A stretch of DNA of 64,000 nt, taken from the NCBI GenBank assembly GCA_016713565.1, contig JADJOX010000005.1, positions 186,001-250,000 on the forward strand. The letters are read 5' to 3'. The notes beneath the pieces were generated by a model. The model saw nothing but the letters and a program-made list of their open reading frames with translations. It ran no database searches and had not been told where the DNA came from. The DNA comes from Ignavibacteriota bacterium (GTDB taxonomy: Bacteria > Bacteroidota > Ignavibacteria > Ignavibacteriales > Melioribacteraceae). The position numbers and the translations under genes were made by a program. Positions 20,383 to 30,099 of the stretch are shown here, piece after piece. Every line of letters starts with the position of its first letter. Position 1 is the first letter of the stretch.

Positions 20383-21483
20383 TCAATATTGATTAAGTAA
20401 CTCCAGCATTTTTCTATCTAACTTATGTCCTTTATATTCTTCATACTTAACATCAGATCTTTCGCTGTTCAATATCCCAAACGCTCCTTTTAAATTCCAC
20501 ATAGACTGACCCCAATTCGCTTCTTTCCACAAAGCGAGTACGTCTTTCATCCAACTAAGACATATATCATGCGGCGTTTGATTAAAACATCCCCATTCAC
20601 CAACGTGAACTTGAACACCTTTATCAATTAACGGTTTCCAACTGTCAATCAATTTAACTTTTAGCGCGTCCTTATCCCAAATCTTTCCGTCATCGCCTTG
20701 CAATGGCCAAGTAGGTTTTTCAAATGTTTCAAATTCATTCTTGGGAACCCAAGTTGCGGTATAGTGACTTACGCTCATCGGATCATAGCCGCGTGTACTT
20801 TGAACAACATTTAAATCCTCAATTCCTAATAACGGAGCGCGTCCAATATCTTTACCGTCAACAACAATAAGTCTGTTCGGGTCTTCTTTTCTAATTCCAT
20901 AAACTAAAGCACGAACAATTTCCTCATATCTTTTAACATTTGTGTTTCCAGGCGGTTCATTTATTAAATCAAAAGTAACTCGCTCATTTGAAAACCCTTT
21001 ATATCTATTGGCAATGAATTTCCAATGCCGTACAACCGCATCTAATGCGGTTTTCATATTTTCCGGCGTATCGTCAAATAGATCCATCGGTTCCAAATCT
21101 CTTCCATTTATGCAATATCCGGGAACTCTATGTAAATTTAAATTTATATGAATATTATATTGTCTGCCAAATTCAATTACTTCGTCAATATCGGTAAAAA
21201 TATCCTCATTTATTTCTAACCAGTTTTCTGGCTTTGACCAATTCCAATAAGACATTGGAATTCTTGCAAAATTAAATCCCAAGTCGTTCATTATTTCAAA
21301 ATCCTCTTCTTCAAATTTTTGTCTTGGTCCTGTTCCGCCAGTTTTCTGAGTTAAGTTAAAACCTTTATATTTTGAGAAATTCATATTCTCCCCTTTTGTT
21401 TGAGATTTTAAATTTATAGGAAATCCGCCAATGGCGGCTAATCCAAAAACCGAGCCAGTTTTGACAAATTCTCTTCTATTCAC
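20383..21483 (-). CDS. GH5-family endoglycanase with Tat signal
   Basis: A 366-residue clan-A hydrolase. The N-terminus MNRREFVKTGSVFGLAAIGG is a twin-arginine signal, so the enzyme should be exported folded to the periplasm. GH5 landmarks are FNFARIPMSYWNW, INLNLHRVPGY, FDLINEPPGN with the acid/base Glu, and VHVGEWGCFNQ with the nucleophile Glu. It would cut beta-1,4-glucan or glucomannan; the exact subfamily cannot be assigned by eye. It is the last gene of the operon reading from 26063, 35 bp after the exported epimerase gene. Confidence 0.87.
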   Translation of the reverse strand: MNRREFVKTGSVFGLAAIGGFPINLKSQTKGENMNFSKYKGFNLTQKTGGTGPRQKFEEEDFEIMNDLGFNFARIPMSYWNWSKPENWLEINEDIFTDIDEVIEFGRQYNIHINLNLHRVPGYCINGRDLEPMDLFDDTPENMKTALDAVVRHWKFIANRYKGFSNERVTFDLINEPPGNTNVKRYEEIVRALVYGIRKEDPNRLIVVDGKDIGRAPLLGIEDLNVVQSTRGYDPMSVSHYTATWVPKNEFETFEKPTWPLQGDDGKIWDKDALKVKLIDSWKPLIDKGVQVHVGEWGCFNQTPHDICLSWMKDVLALWKEANWGQSMWNLKGAFGILNSERSDVKYEEYKGHKLDRKMLELLNQY

Positions 21484-21518
21484 TTACATCTCCAAATATT
21501 ATTCACAAAATATTTAAT

Positions 21519-22853
21519 CTATTTTTCATTCAGCATTTTAATACAATTCATTAACGCTCTTGAATTATGATAATTAACTTTCCATTCGTATGATTTTGCA
21601 TAGGTTATAAATTCAGGAGAGTTATCCAAACCTTCGGCATACCAATCACCGTGTTTGTGATCAATCAAATATTTATCTATATATTTCCATTCTTTAATAA
21701 ACAATTCGTAATATCTTTTTTCTTCGGGAAATAATTTATACATCATTAAAAGTGAGTTTAATCCTTCTGCTTGTACCCACCACACTTTTGATTTATTAAT
21801 TACGCGAGGTTTCATTTCATTTTTAAAATAATATCCTTCGTAGATGAACCCGCCATTTTTATAATCCCAACCAAATTCCACAGCATGATCAACCATTTTT
21901 TTCGCAACGGCAAGTGTTTTTGATTTATCTTTATTCTCTAAAACATTTTCTGCTTCAAGCATTAGATAAGCAGTTTCAATGTCATGTCCGAATGAAACAT
22001 GATCTAAAAAATGATTTGCTTTTCTAATCTCTTCGATTGAATCGGCAAAAGAAATGGGATGCCATTTTTCATCAAAATATAAAATTAAATATCCTTTTTC
22101 ATTTACAATTGTATCTCTTATTAAACTTAACATTTCTTCTAATCTAATTTTCAATAATTCATTCTTCCAAACGGAATAAAGTTCAGTAAAAGCCTCCAAT
22201 AAATGAATTGAAGAATTTTGATCTTTCCAATTTGATTTTACATTATATTCTAAACCACGTTTTTCAACAATTAACTTTTGTCTGGAACCGTCTTGATTAA
22301 GTAAGTCAAAATAACCTTTATTTATCGGGTCGTGAGCGTTTTTCTCTAACCAATAAAATGTTTTTACTGCTAAATTTAGCGCAGAACTGTCATTTGATAT
22401 TTTATAATATGCGGCTAAACAATAAATTGCAAATGCGTTACTGTATGAAGATTTATTATTACCAATTTGAGGAATTTCATTTCCTTCTTGATCACGGTAA
22501 AAATAGAATCCGCCATAAACTGAATCCCACATTTTATTTTTGAGAAACTCAAATCCATGCTTTGCATAGTTAAGATAATTTTTATCATTGAAAAATTCGG
22601 CAGATTTAGAAGTTGTCCAAACGTGTCGAGTTTGAGAAACCAACATTTTATTTTGCTTGCCTTCTTCTTTCCATTCATAATTAAAATCAGTAATAAATCC
22701 GCCATATATTTTATCTATTGTTCTCGGATACCAAGTCTCAATTATGTTTTGCTTCAACGAATTATAAAGTTCTTCAGCCAATTTTTCATCTTGAGAAAAA
22801 TTGATTGATGAGACAAGTAACATTACAATAAATGCTGATATTACCTTTTTCAA
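21519..22853 (-). CDS. Exported AGE-family 2-epimerase (cellobiose/mannobiose 2-epimerase type)
   Basis: A second epimerase of 444 residues, related along its length to the one at 8152: TRHVWTTSKSAEFF, DQNSSIHLLEAFTELY, DHVSFGHDIETAYLMLEAE, SKVWWVQAEGLN and VNYHNSRALMNC. All three histidine blocks are kept, so it should be active. Unlike its paralogue and the characterised cellobiose epimerases, it begins with a clear signal peptide, MKKVISAFIVMLLVSSINFS, and should act in the periplasm. There it could convert the reducing mannose of oligosaccharides before uptake. It lies between two GH5 genes with gaps of 5 and 35 bp, so it is made together with secreted glycanases. Confidence 0.87.
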   Translation of the reverse strand: MKKVISAFIVMLLVSSINFSQDEKLAEELYNSLKQNIIETWYPRTIDKIYGGFITDFNYEWKEEGKQNKMLVSQTRHVWTTSKSAEFFNDKNYLNYAKHGFEFLKNKMWDSVYGGFYFYRDQEGNEIPQIGNNKSSYSNAFAIYCLAAYYKISNDSSALNLAVKTFYWLEKNAHDPINKGYFDLLNQDGSRQKLIVEKRGLEYNVKSNWKDQNSSIHLLEAFTELYSVWKNELLKIRLEEMLSLIRDTIVNEKGYLILYFDEKWHPISFADSIEEIRKANHFLDHVSFGHDIETAYLMLEAENVLENKDKSKTLAVAKKMVDHAVEFGWDYKNGGFIYEGYYFKNEMKPRVINKSKVWWVQAEGLNSLLMMYKLFPEEKRYYELFIKEWKYIDKYLIDHKHGDWYAEGLDNSPEFITYAKSYEWKVNYHNSRALMNCIKMLNEK

Positions 22854-22858
22854 TTTTT

Positions 22859-23868
22859 TTACTTATTTAACTCCATCATTTTTTTCTTAAAGAATTTGCC
22901 TTGCATTGTTGGCTCAAAATCCCAATTCTCAATCATTTGCGGCGACCATTTTGGATCAAAAACCCATGCCACCCAGGATATTCCTTTTTTATTAAAATAA
23001 TCAATTATTCGCTCTCCATATTCTTCATCCGCAATAACCGGATTATGCGCACCTAAACCATCAGCACTCATAAAACCAAGTTCAGTAGCAATCACTGGAT
23101 AACGATCAGCCGCAAATCCCCAATCTTTTTCCCATTTTTCCTCCCAAGGTTTTTCTCTTTTTGCGGATATGGATGTGTAACGTAAGCTACATTTGAAAAA
23201 GCAATCGGTTCAAATTCAATTTCGTTTAATTCATAAGCCCAATTAAAGCCGGCTACAAGAGGTATTTTTGTCGTATCGTGAGCATAAATAATTCCAATAA
23301 TTTCTTCCATTAATTCTTTATGCTGCTGCCAAGAAATTTTTCCTAACGTTCCATTATATGTTGTAGGTTCGTTGAATAATTCATAAAATGCGACAGTTGA
23401 ATTTCCGATATATTTAGCCGCAATTGTTTTCCAAAATCTTAATGTTTCTGTTTTCGTCGTGTTATACATAGGATGCTGAAATAATTCAGTACGCAAGTTA
23501 CCTATAGAATGCCAATCAATAATTATGTAAATACCCAAATCAGTTGCCCAATGTATTGCTTCATCCATCAACGCTAAATATTTTTCTTCGCCTTGTTCAC
23601 GCCAAGAACTTGGATGCACCGGAATTCTTATAATATTGACATTCCATTTTTTTAATTCCTCAAATATATTTTTATTCCACATGTGTTCTTTTTGAAGTTT
23701 ATCGGGATCCGAAATTGAAACTCCTCTAAAGATGATTGGATTGCCGTTTTCATCTACAAAATTTTTACCATCTACTTTGACTAAGGATAAAATGTTGTTC
23801 ATTTGCGCGCCGCATTTTGAATTAGAAATTAAAATTGTAACAATAATTATGAAAATTTTTGATTTCAT
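22859..23868 (-). CDS. Secreted GH5-family glycanase, broken by one frameshift
   Basis: A clan-A hydrolase of about 336 residues. The ATG at 23868 is preceded by GAGGG and starts a signal peptide ending KCGAQ; an upstream TTG at 23886 is not needed. Seen in order: GNPIIFRGVSISDPD, IIRIPVHPSSWREQG, YIIIDWHS, FYELFNEPTTYNG with the acid/base Glu, YVTHPYPQK, then, after a frame change, VIATELGFMSADG with the nucleophile Glu and WVAWVFDPKWSP. Adding one base to the T5 run at 23158-23162 restores the frame. It resembles GH5 cellulases and mannanases and is the second gene of the operon. Confidence 0.82.
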
Positions 23869-23889
23869 ATTTCCCTCATTTAGCAAAAC

Positions 23890-26063
23890 TTATTTTAAAA
23901 GAATCATTTTTCTTGAAAATATTAATTTATCAATTTGAAGTTTATAAAAATAAATTCCGCTTGAAAAGTTTGATGCATTAAATAATATCTTGTAAACTCC
24001 GGGCTTTTGATTTTCATTAACTAAAACGGCTGTTTCCCTGCCCAAAATATCATAAACATTTAATTTTATATGAGAAAATGCCTTATTTGAATTTACGCCA
24101 ACTGCGTTTTCCGGGACAAAATATTTAATAGTGGTTACAGGATTAAATGGATTGGGATAATTTTGAGCTAAATAAAATTCATTATTTATTTTTTCATCAA
24201 TTTTAATGTTTGTAATTATATCATTTGGAATCGCAATATAATCGATATCCATCCAACCCCAGGAAGGTTCAATCTCTAATGTATTATTTCCTTCACTAAG
24301 ATCGACAAATAAAGAAACTTCAAGCCATTTATTTACAACGCCTTCAAACATAATTTCGGTAATTCTTGTTCCGTTTACATTTACATATTGCCCTTTAGGC
24401 GTATCAAAAGAAAGACGATAACCGAATTTTATTTCATAATTACCGGCTGTTTTAACATTATTTATCTTCCAAGTAATTTTTGCAGTAGTTTGACGCATTT
24501 CAGTATACGCACCGCCGCTGGCGGTTATATCGCTTTTTATTGCTAATCCGGATGTAGGAATTGTAACAACTTCCGCTTCTAATCTTGTAAATGGCGGTTC
24601 TCCATAAACAATTTTAACTACGTTTGATTTTCTTTTATGTTCGTTATTATCAGTCGCGACCGCGTGAATGTTGAAATTTCCAAACTCTGAAGGAATCCAA
24701 TTAAATTCATATGGACTTTCATATAGTTCGGCAATTTTTATAGTATCGTTAACAAAAATTTCCACTAATTGAATTGTACCGTCGGCGTCGCTAGCATCAA
24801 TTTTAATTAAAACACTTGATGTATCCTCATATTTTGAATTATCCAAAGGAGAAACTAAACTTACTTTCGGCCAGTCGCCTCCGATGCCTAAAATATCAAC
24901 ACTGGATCTGTAATTATCCCATATTGAAAGTAAACCCGAAAGAATGTCGTTAACTTGAGTTACCGCATTGTCTGTCCAAGACCAAGCCAACGCTCCAGCA
25001 TAATTATTTTCAATCAATATTCTATAAAGATCCGATTTGGCTTTGCCTAATGTATTTTTCATATGGAATTCTGCGATGACCAATGGTTTATCCAATTGCC
25101 AAAAATCATTTGAATTATGAAAAGGAGAAAGAGTTGTTCCAGCCCAATCGTAATAATGAACAGAATAAAAATCTAATATTCCCTTTTCATCACCGCCCGA
25201 TTCAATAAGTCTATTATCTGAATAATAATTATAATTTTGTTTTAAAGAAATTTTTTGAAGATGTTCGAAAACACTTTCGGCTGATAAATTGAAATTGTAC
25301 TTTGAATTAATTTCGTCTCTAATTTCATTTAGTTCCGAGTCAGAAAATTTTTGCAGACTTATTGTCGGAACATCTGTCATTGCTTGAATACTCCAGCATC
25401 CATTGGTAACTTTAGCCAAACTATCCGTTCTATGTATTGCACCAGAAGTTAGATTAATAAATCTTTGAATATCCGCCATCGGCACGTGTTCAATATCCGA
25501 CCAGCCAAATTCATTACTCATTCCTTCAGGTTCATTAAAAATTTCCCAAGCAATAATTGCCGGATGATTTTTCAAAGAATCAACCATTGGAATTAAAGCA
25601 TTTTTTATATATTTATTAGTGTAAACTGTATCTGTTAAAAGTAAAATATTTCTATTCAGCATTTCGGTATTTAAATTTGATCTGAGCATATCAAAAGACC
25701 ATAAACATAAAATTACACCGACTTCCCTTTCCCACGCAAGATCTAAGACTTTTTTAATATCTTGAATTGTATAATTTCCAGGACCAATTACATTTCCTAA
25801 AGCGTCAAATTTTGGCGAGGCATTTCCGTTTGTATGAATCCACCACCTTAAAGAATTTCCGCCGTTCTCATGAATTTGAAGCAGGACATCCGAAAATTCT
25901 TCAATATTGTAATTTCCTTTTCCAACGTCATTTGCGAAACTGATCCAAGCTAAATTTGTTCCGCTGAGAAATAAGTCTTGATCATTATAATGAATTTTAT
26001 TTTGCGCAAAGTTTGATTGTAAAAGATTATTAGGATATATAATGAGATAAGTTTGTTTTTCAT
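23890..26063 (-). CDS. T9SS-exported GH-A (GH5-like) glycanase with Ig, CBM and sorting domains, frameshift in signal peptide region
   Basis: A multidomain enzyme of about 724 residues. The ATG at 26063 gives a signal sequence (MKNKLISLYILIIFYN). The frame then breaks and is restored by one more base in the A3 run at 26008-26010. The catalytic domain has GNSLRWWIHTNGNASP, IIAWEIFNEPEGM with the acid/base Glu and KPLVIAEFHMKN with the nucleophile Glu. Next come a bacterial Ig-like domain (VSLVSPLDNSKYEDTSSVLI), a CBM6/35-like domain (LEAEVVTIPTSG to DIDYIAIPND) and a type IX sorting domain (AQNYPNPFNPVTTIKYFVP to the end). It is the first gene of the operon and likely a surface enzyme that starts (gluco)mannan breakdown. 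The family is called from clan-A motifs only; GH5 is the best guess. Confidence 0.8.
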
Positions 26064-26504
26064 ATTATCCAAGATTTTTATTTTGATAAATCACATAATG
26101 TGCCACTAATATATGGGTTAAATATTGCAAAATGTTATTTATTCGACTTTTATTGTCAATTCGAATTGCGATGAAATATCATTGTAATAAACATATTATT
26201 AAAATGATAAAAATGTAATTTGAATCAAACAAATAATTAGAAAATTTGGGGATGAAAATTTCAAAAATGGTGCCTAAACAAATCTAATTGGTAACTTAAG
26301 TTTGTTATTAGTTAAATTAAATTAATTTTATTTTCATACAAAAGCCCAAATCATTAACTATGTTTTATTCAAACTAAAGTTATTCTTTGATTTAGTTTAT
26401 TTGGCTTAGTTCATTTCAAAAAAAATTAAGTCAATTTTTTTTCTAAGTTTAAATTCACTTTAGTAAGATTTTTTTTTATAAGAAAATAATAGTTCCAAAA
26501 ATAT
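26064..26504. other. Promoter-containing gap upstream of the GH5 operon
   Basis: A 441-bp AT-rich gap. It holds the palindromic pair at 26176-26210 and a separate perfect 12-bp palindrome CAATTCGAATTG at 26157-26168. The stretch 26280-26504 is A/T-tract sequence with nothing recognisable. Confidence 0.4.
26176..26210 (-). promoter_or_regulatory. Pair of palindromic operator-like sites upstream of the GH5 operon
   Basis: The site at 26196-26210 reads TTATTAAAATGATAA, identical in reverse complement to the site at 8025-8039. The site at 26176-26190, ATATCATTGTAATAA, fits with one mismatch in the opposite orientation. The centres are 20 bp apart and the pair is 113-147 bp upstream of the operon start, similar to the spacing at the TonB receptor and epimerase genes. 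Confidence 0.55.
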
Positions 26505-27533
26505 TTACTTCTCAAATGAATCCGGAAATGTTACAAAGTTTTTAGATTTTTCATTTATCGTATTTATCCATGTATTAAATTTTCTTTCACCTTCAAAAAG
26601 AACAATCACTCTAGCTCCTTTTTCCAAATCTCCATATGAGTTTTTACCCGTTTTACAACCGTAAGCAAGACAAATATTGTTTAAAGTTCCAATATAATTA
26701 TTATTGTGATCATGTCCGACAAACATTCCCATAACATCTTTGAATTCCAAAAATGCATTATACAATCCGGAATTTATTTTTGGCGAACAAACTTGCTCGT
26801 CTCTATCACCTATTGTGGTTGGATTTTTTTTTATCAAATCATATTCCGGCAGCGGAATATGAAAAAAAGCCAAAGCGGGCAAGGGTTGATTATCATTTAA
26901 TTTTGTATATCTTTTACTGACTTCTCTATACCAATTTATTTGATCAAATTTAATCCAATCGTAATCACCTAATTCCGCTTTGTCACCTTCCTCTGTATAT
27001 GCATTTGAATCAAAAAAATAAAGAATAGCTTTTACATCCTTTGAATTCGACGATTTTATTTCTATAATGTAATTTCCAATTCCAGAAATATCTGAAGGAC
27101 CGGCTTCAGAATAATTAAAAGGCAAGGTTGTCAAATATTCCATTATTTCTTTGTTTGTAAGTCCATATTCATGATCGTGATTGCCGAAAGCAACAGCCCA
27201 AGGTATTTTCTTTTTCCTCATTGGTTCAGTTACTTTTTCCCAAGCTTTTTCAACAGGTTTTGATGTAACAATATCGCCCGTTAAGACAACCAATCCAGGA
27301 TTTTCCTGAACAATTATATTTGTCATATTATTTAGTACGCTGTCACTTTCAGTCTCATTTTCTATATCAAAATGAATATCGGTAAATTGAACAATTTTAA
27401 ATTTCTCAAATTTATCAAATTTTAGATTGATCATATTTTGCGCATTTACATTTAATAATAAAACACTTACAGCAACAAAATTATAAAAAAACAATGATGA
27501 AAGTTTTTTAGTTATCGGCTTATTTGAATTCAT
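26505..27533 (-). CDS. Secreted metallophosphoesterase (purple-acid-phosphatase-like)
   Basis: A 342-residue calcineurin-like phosphoesterase with an N-terminal signal region ending near LLNVNAQ. The dimetal motifs appear in order: VQFTDIHFD, VVLTGDIV, AVAFGNHDHE, AFFHIPLPEY and MFVGHDHNNN. The family hydrolyses phosphomonoesters or diesters outside the cytoplasm. It sits between the pectin genes upstream and the GH5 operon downstream, 61 bp after the PL22-like gene, so it may share that transcript. The substrate is unknown; a link to sugar phosphates is possible but not shown. Confidence 0.88.
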   Translation of the reverse strand: MNSNKPITKKLSSLFFYNFVAVSVLLLNVNAQNMINLKFDKFEKFKIVQFTDIHFDIENETESDSVLNNMTNIIVQENPGLVVLTGDIVTSKPVEKAWEKVTEPMRKKKIPWAVAFGNHDHEYGLTNKEIMEYLTTLPFNYSEAGPSDISGIGNYIIEIKSSNSKDVKAILYFFDSNAYTEEGDKAELGDYDWIKFDQINWYREVSKRYTKLNDNQPLPALAFFHIPLPEYDLIKKNPTTIGDRDEQVCSPKINSGLYNAFLEFKDVMGMFVGHDHNNNYIGTLNNICLAYGCKTGKNSYGDLEKGARVIVLFEGERKFNTWINTINEKSKNFVTFPDSFEK

Positions 27534-27594
27534 TATAACCCCAGGAATAATATATGTGCTAAAAATTTTATTGAAAAATATTTAATGATTCATT

Positions 27595-28937
27595 TTAATT
27601 TTCCAGCCAAGTTTGTGGAACTGGAATAATACAAATGTTCATTGATTTATTATCTTCGGATAACATTGCTGACTGGATTTGTATTTTTGTTCCATCTGGA
27701 CTGAAAGTTGGATGTGGATGATCTTGAGCCGTATTTTTTATGCCCGGCTGATAACAGCATCATTTCATTTGTTTTTCTATTTATTAAATATATTTCTCTA
27801 TCAAAGTTATCTCCTGCTGCAAATCTTCCGTCTGCCGATCCTGTTACATGCCAAAATCCGCTGCCATATGGAATCTGTCCGGCGATACACATTTCTCTGG
27901 TTTCAATATTTACGATACCCAATCCTGTAGGCTTCTCTCTTGTACCGCAAGGTCCCCATTCAACTTCCTGACCGGGATTTGCGCCTTTCACATCTGTTCC
28001 GGCAGCTACATTATTTAATGTTCCAGGTATTTTTCTGTGTCCCATTATTGCAAAGGCAACTTCATCTTTAGTTATAACTGCTTCGTGAGTCACCCACTCA
28101 TATTCCGATTCAGGATAAAGCGGTCTTAACCCTGTTCCGTCAGAATTTACAAACCAAGTTCTCTGCGGCGCTTTTCCACCAGTTTCCCAGCAGAAAATTA
28201 TTTGTCCTGGTACCCATGGATTTGTCTGAATATGTCCAATTTGAAATGGAACTGAAACTACATATTTAATTTCCCCTGTTTCAATATTCATTCCCGCGAT
28301 TCCGCCTGGACCTGCACCCATATTTCTTGGACCAAAGTTATTTTCGATTTTTGAATCTATTGGTAAATGTTTCTTAGCTTCATTTTACCAACAGAAAACC
28401 AAACCCATTTTTCGTCACCGTCCAAAGCAAGTTCGCCGCTTGCTTCATATTCAATTGGGGGCACACCGCATATTCTTTGATATTTTTCTGCATTTTTTAA
28501 ATTATTTGAGTAACAATCCTTAAAAAGTTTTTCCAAATCTACTTCAACAATTTCACGCATGTTTTATTTTTCAGTGATATTCTCAATAAATAAAGTTTTA
28601 TTCATTTTCTTGCAACATTTAATCGTCTGATAAATCCGACTTCAGTCACTTGAACAATATCTCCGGTTTCTTCATTAACCGCCATAACTTCATTCAAAAC
28701 TCTATTTGACATAAATATTAGCCATTTACCGTCTGATGTCCATTGGTTATGGGTTTGATAAATTTTCGAATCTCCTGCCGGAGTGCTTGTTAAAAATGTC
28801 AAATCCACGCCGGTAATAGGATCTTTAACAATTTTTTTTTCTGAAGGAAATCGTTTGCCGATTTGGGCTAAACAATCACCAATAAAAATAAATAATACAA
28901 AAACTGTAAAAATTAAAATTTTATTTTTTCGTTTCAT
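27595..28937 (-). pseudogene. PL22-like oligogalacturonate lyase, disrupted
   Basis: A secreted beta-propeller protein of about 447 residues after repair. The signal peptide is MKRKNKILIFTVFVLFIFIG. Features matching oligogalacturonate lyases are THNQWTSDGKWLIFMSNR, then PGQIIFCWETGG, RTWFVNSDGTGLRPLY, EWVTHEAVITKDE, and the last blade TAQDHPHPTFSPDG ending PVPQTWLEN. It would cleave unsaturated oligogalacturonides. Three single-base indels (28605-28608, 28383-28386, 27734-27739) and an in-frame TAA at 28564-28566 break it. Correcting the three indels gives a length divisible by three, leaving the TAA as the one apparent substitution. It is downstream of the CBM9-like/PKD gene in the pectin cluster. 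Confidence 0.65.
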
Positions 28938-28987
28938 TATCCCACCAAAATGGATATTATATTTTTAAAATAGCACAAAAGTTTTAA

Positions 28988-30096
28988 TTATTTTAACGCT
29001 ACATCCCACACTTTTGAAAGATGGGAATTGCCATCAGGTCCTTCAATCCAAAGGACAACAACATATTTCCCTTCATCCTTATATTGGTGTATAGGATTTT
29101 GCTCAACTGAAAAACTACCGTCACCAAATTCCCATTTCCAATTAGTTATTTTACCTTCAGAATTATCCGAAAAAGCAACTAGCCTTTTGTTCATATCTAA
29201 AACTTTAAAATGACCAGTCAGCTTTTATCTTTTCTTTAAATTTTTCTTCCAAAGGCATAAGCTTAAACGGCAGAAGATAAGATGCATTTCCATACATTGT
29301 ATGTTCTTTGGATAAATTCCAAAACCATTATTTTCATTTTTATTAACATCATCATAATCTATTACTGCCCAGCAAATTCCTAAATTCTTATTTTCTTTAA
29401 GTATAGTTTTAACAGCTCGAGAAGGATCATTTCCAGCATAATCAAATGGAGTTATCCAAAATTCTAAAGTTAACTTGCATCACCGGGTTTAAAATTATAT
29501 TTACATACTGAATTTGCGTATGGTAATTCTTTAATCCAAGGTTGACTTCCCCAAACCAATGTCCAGTCTTTGCCTTCAGATGGTGTAAATATATGATAAT
29601 TTTGCGCATGTACTCCGTGAAATGAAAAGTAGGCATCCATTATTTTTAAATCTTTATTCGGGTGAAATCTATCAATAAATGGACCTCCCGATTGATCTCC
29701 ATCAATTACAAGTTCAAAAGTATCGTTTTGTAATCCAGGTAAGGAAAAATCCCAATAATTGTCATAAGCTTCGTATAGAAAATAAAGGCAATCCATACCT
29801 TTAACCCAACCGACTTTAACCTTTATATCTAAATTTTTATTATCTGACTTTGTCTGCTTTCCACTATCTTCCCACATTTGATCCATGCCGATTGCGTAAC
29901 TTTCGGGAACGATATTCCAATCTTCAGTATCTCCGTCAATTCTAGGAATTTTATCGTGAGGGAATTGAAAAATTTTAAAGCTGCGATTTTCTTGTGTAAA
30001 AATATTTGTGATTGAACCGCAGAGTAAAAGAAGTAAAATAATGTTAACACAATAATTAACTTTATTAAAATCAATTTGAACTATTTTATTATTCAT
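28988..30096 (-). pseudogene. Secreted CBM9-like and PKD-domain protein, disrupted
   Basis: About 369 residues after repair. A hydrophobic N-terminal signal (NIILLLLLCGSITNIF) is followed by a CBM9-like/DOMON-type beta-sandwich: PRIDGDTEDWNIVPE, LYFLYEAYDNYWDF and FELVIDGDQSGG. This fold is usual in proteins that bind sugar chain ends. A PKD domain closes the protein: KITNWKWEFGDGSFSVEQNP to SHLSKVWDVALK. Three single-base indels lie at 29475-29476, 29321-29324 and 29207-29210. With them repaired no internal stop remains. It starts 3 bp after the GH28 stop, so it belongs to the same operon. No catalytic domain was recognised. Confidence 0.6.
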
Positions 30097-30099
30097 ATT

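Noticed and set aside
26157..26168. CAATTCGAATTG as the main operator of the GH5 operon
   Set aside because: It is not repeated at the other sugar promoters, whereas TTATYA-N3-TGATAA is; it is kept only as a note.
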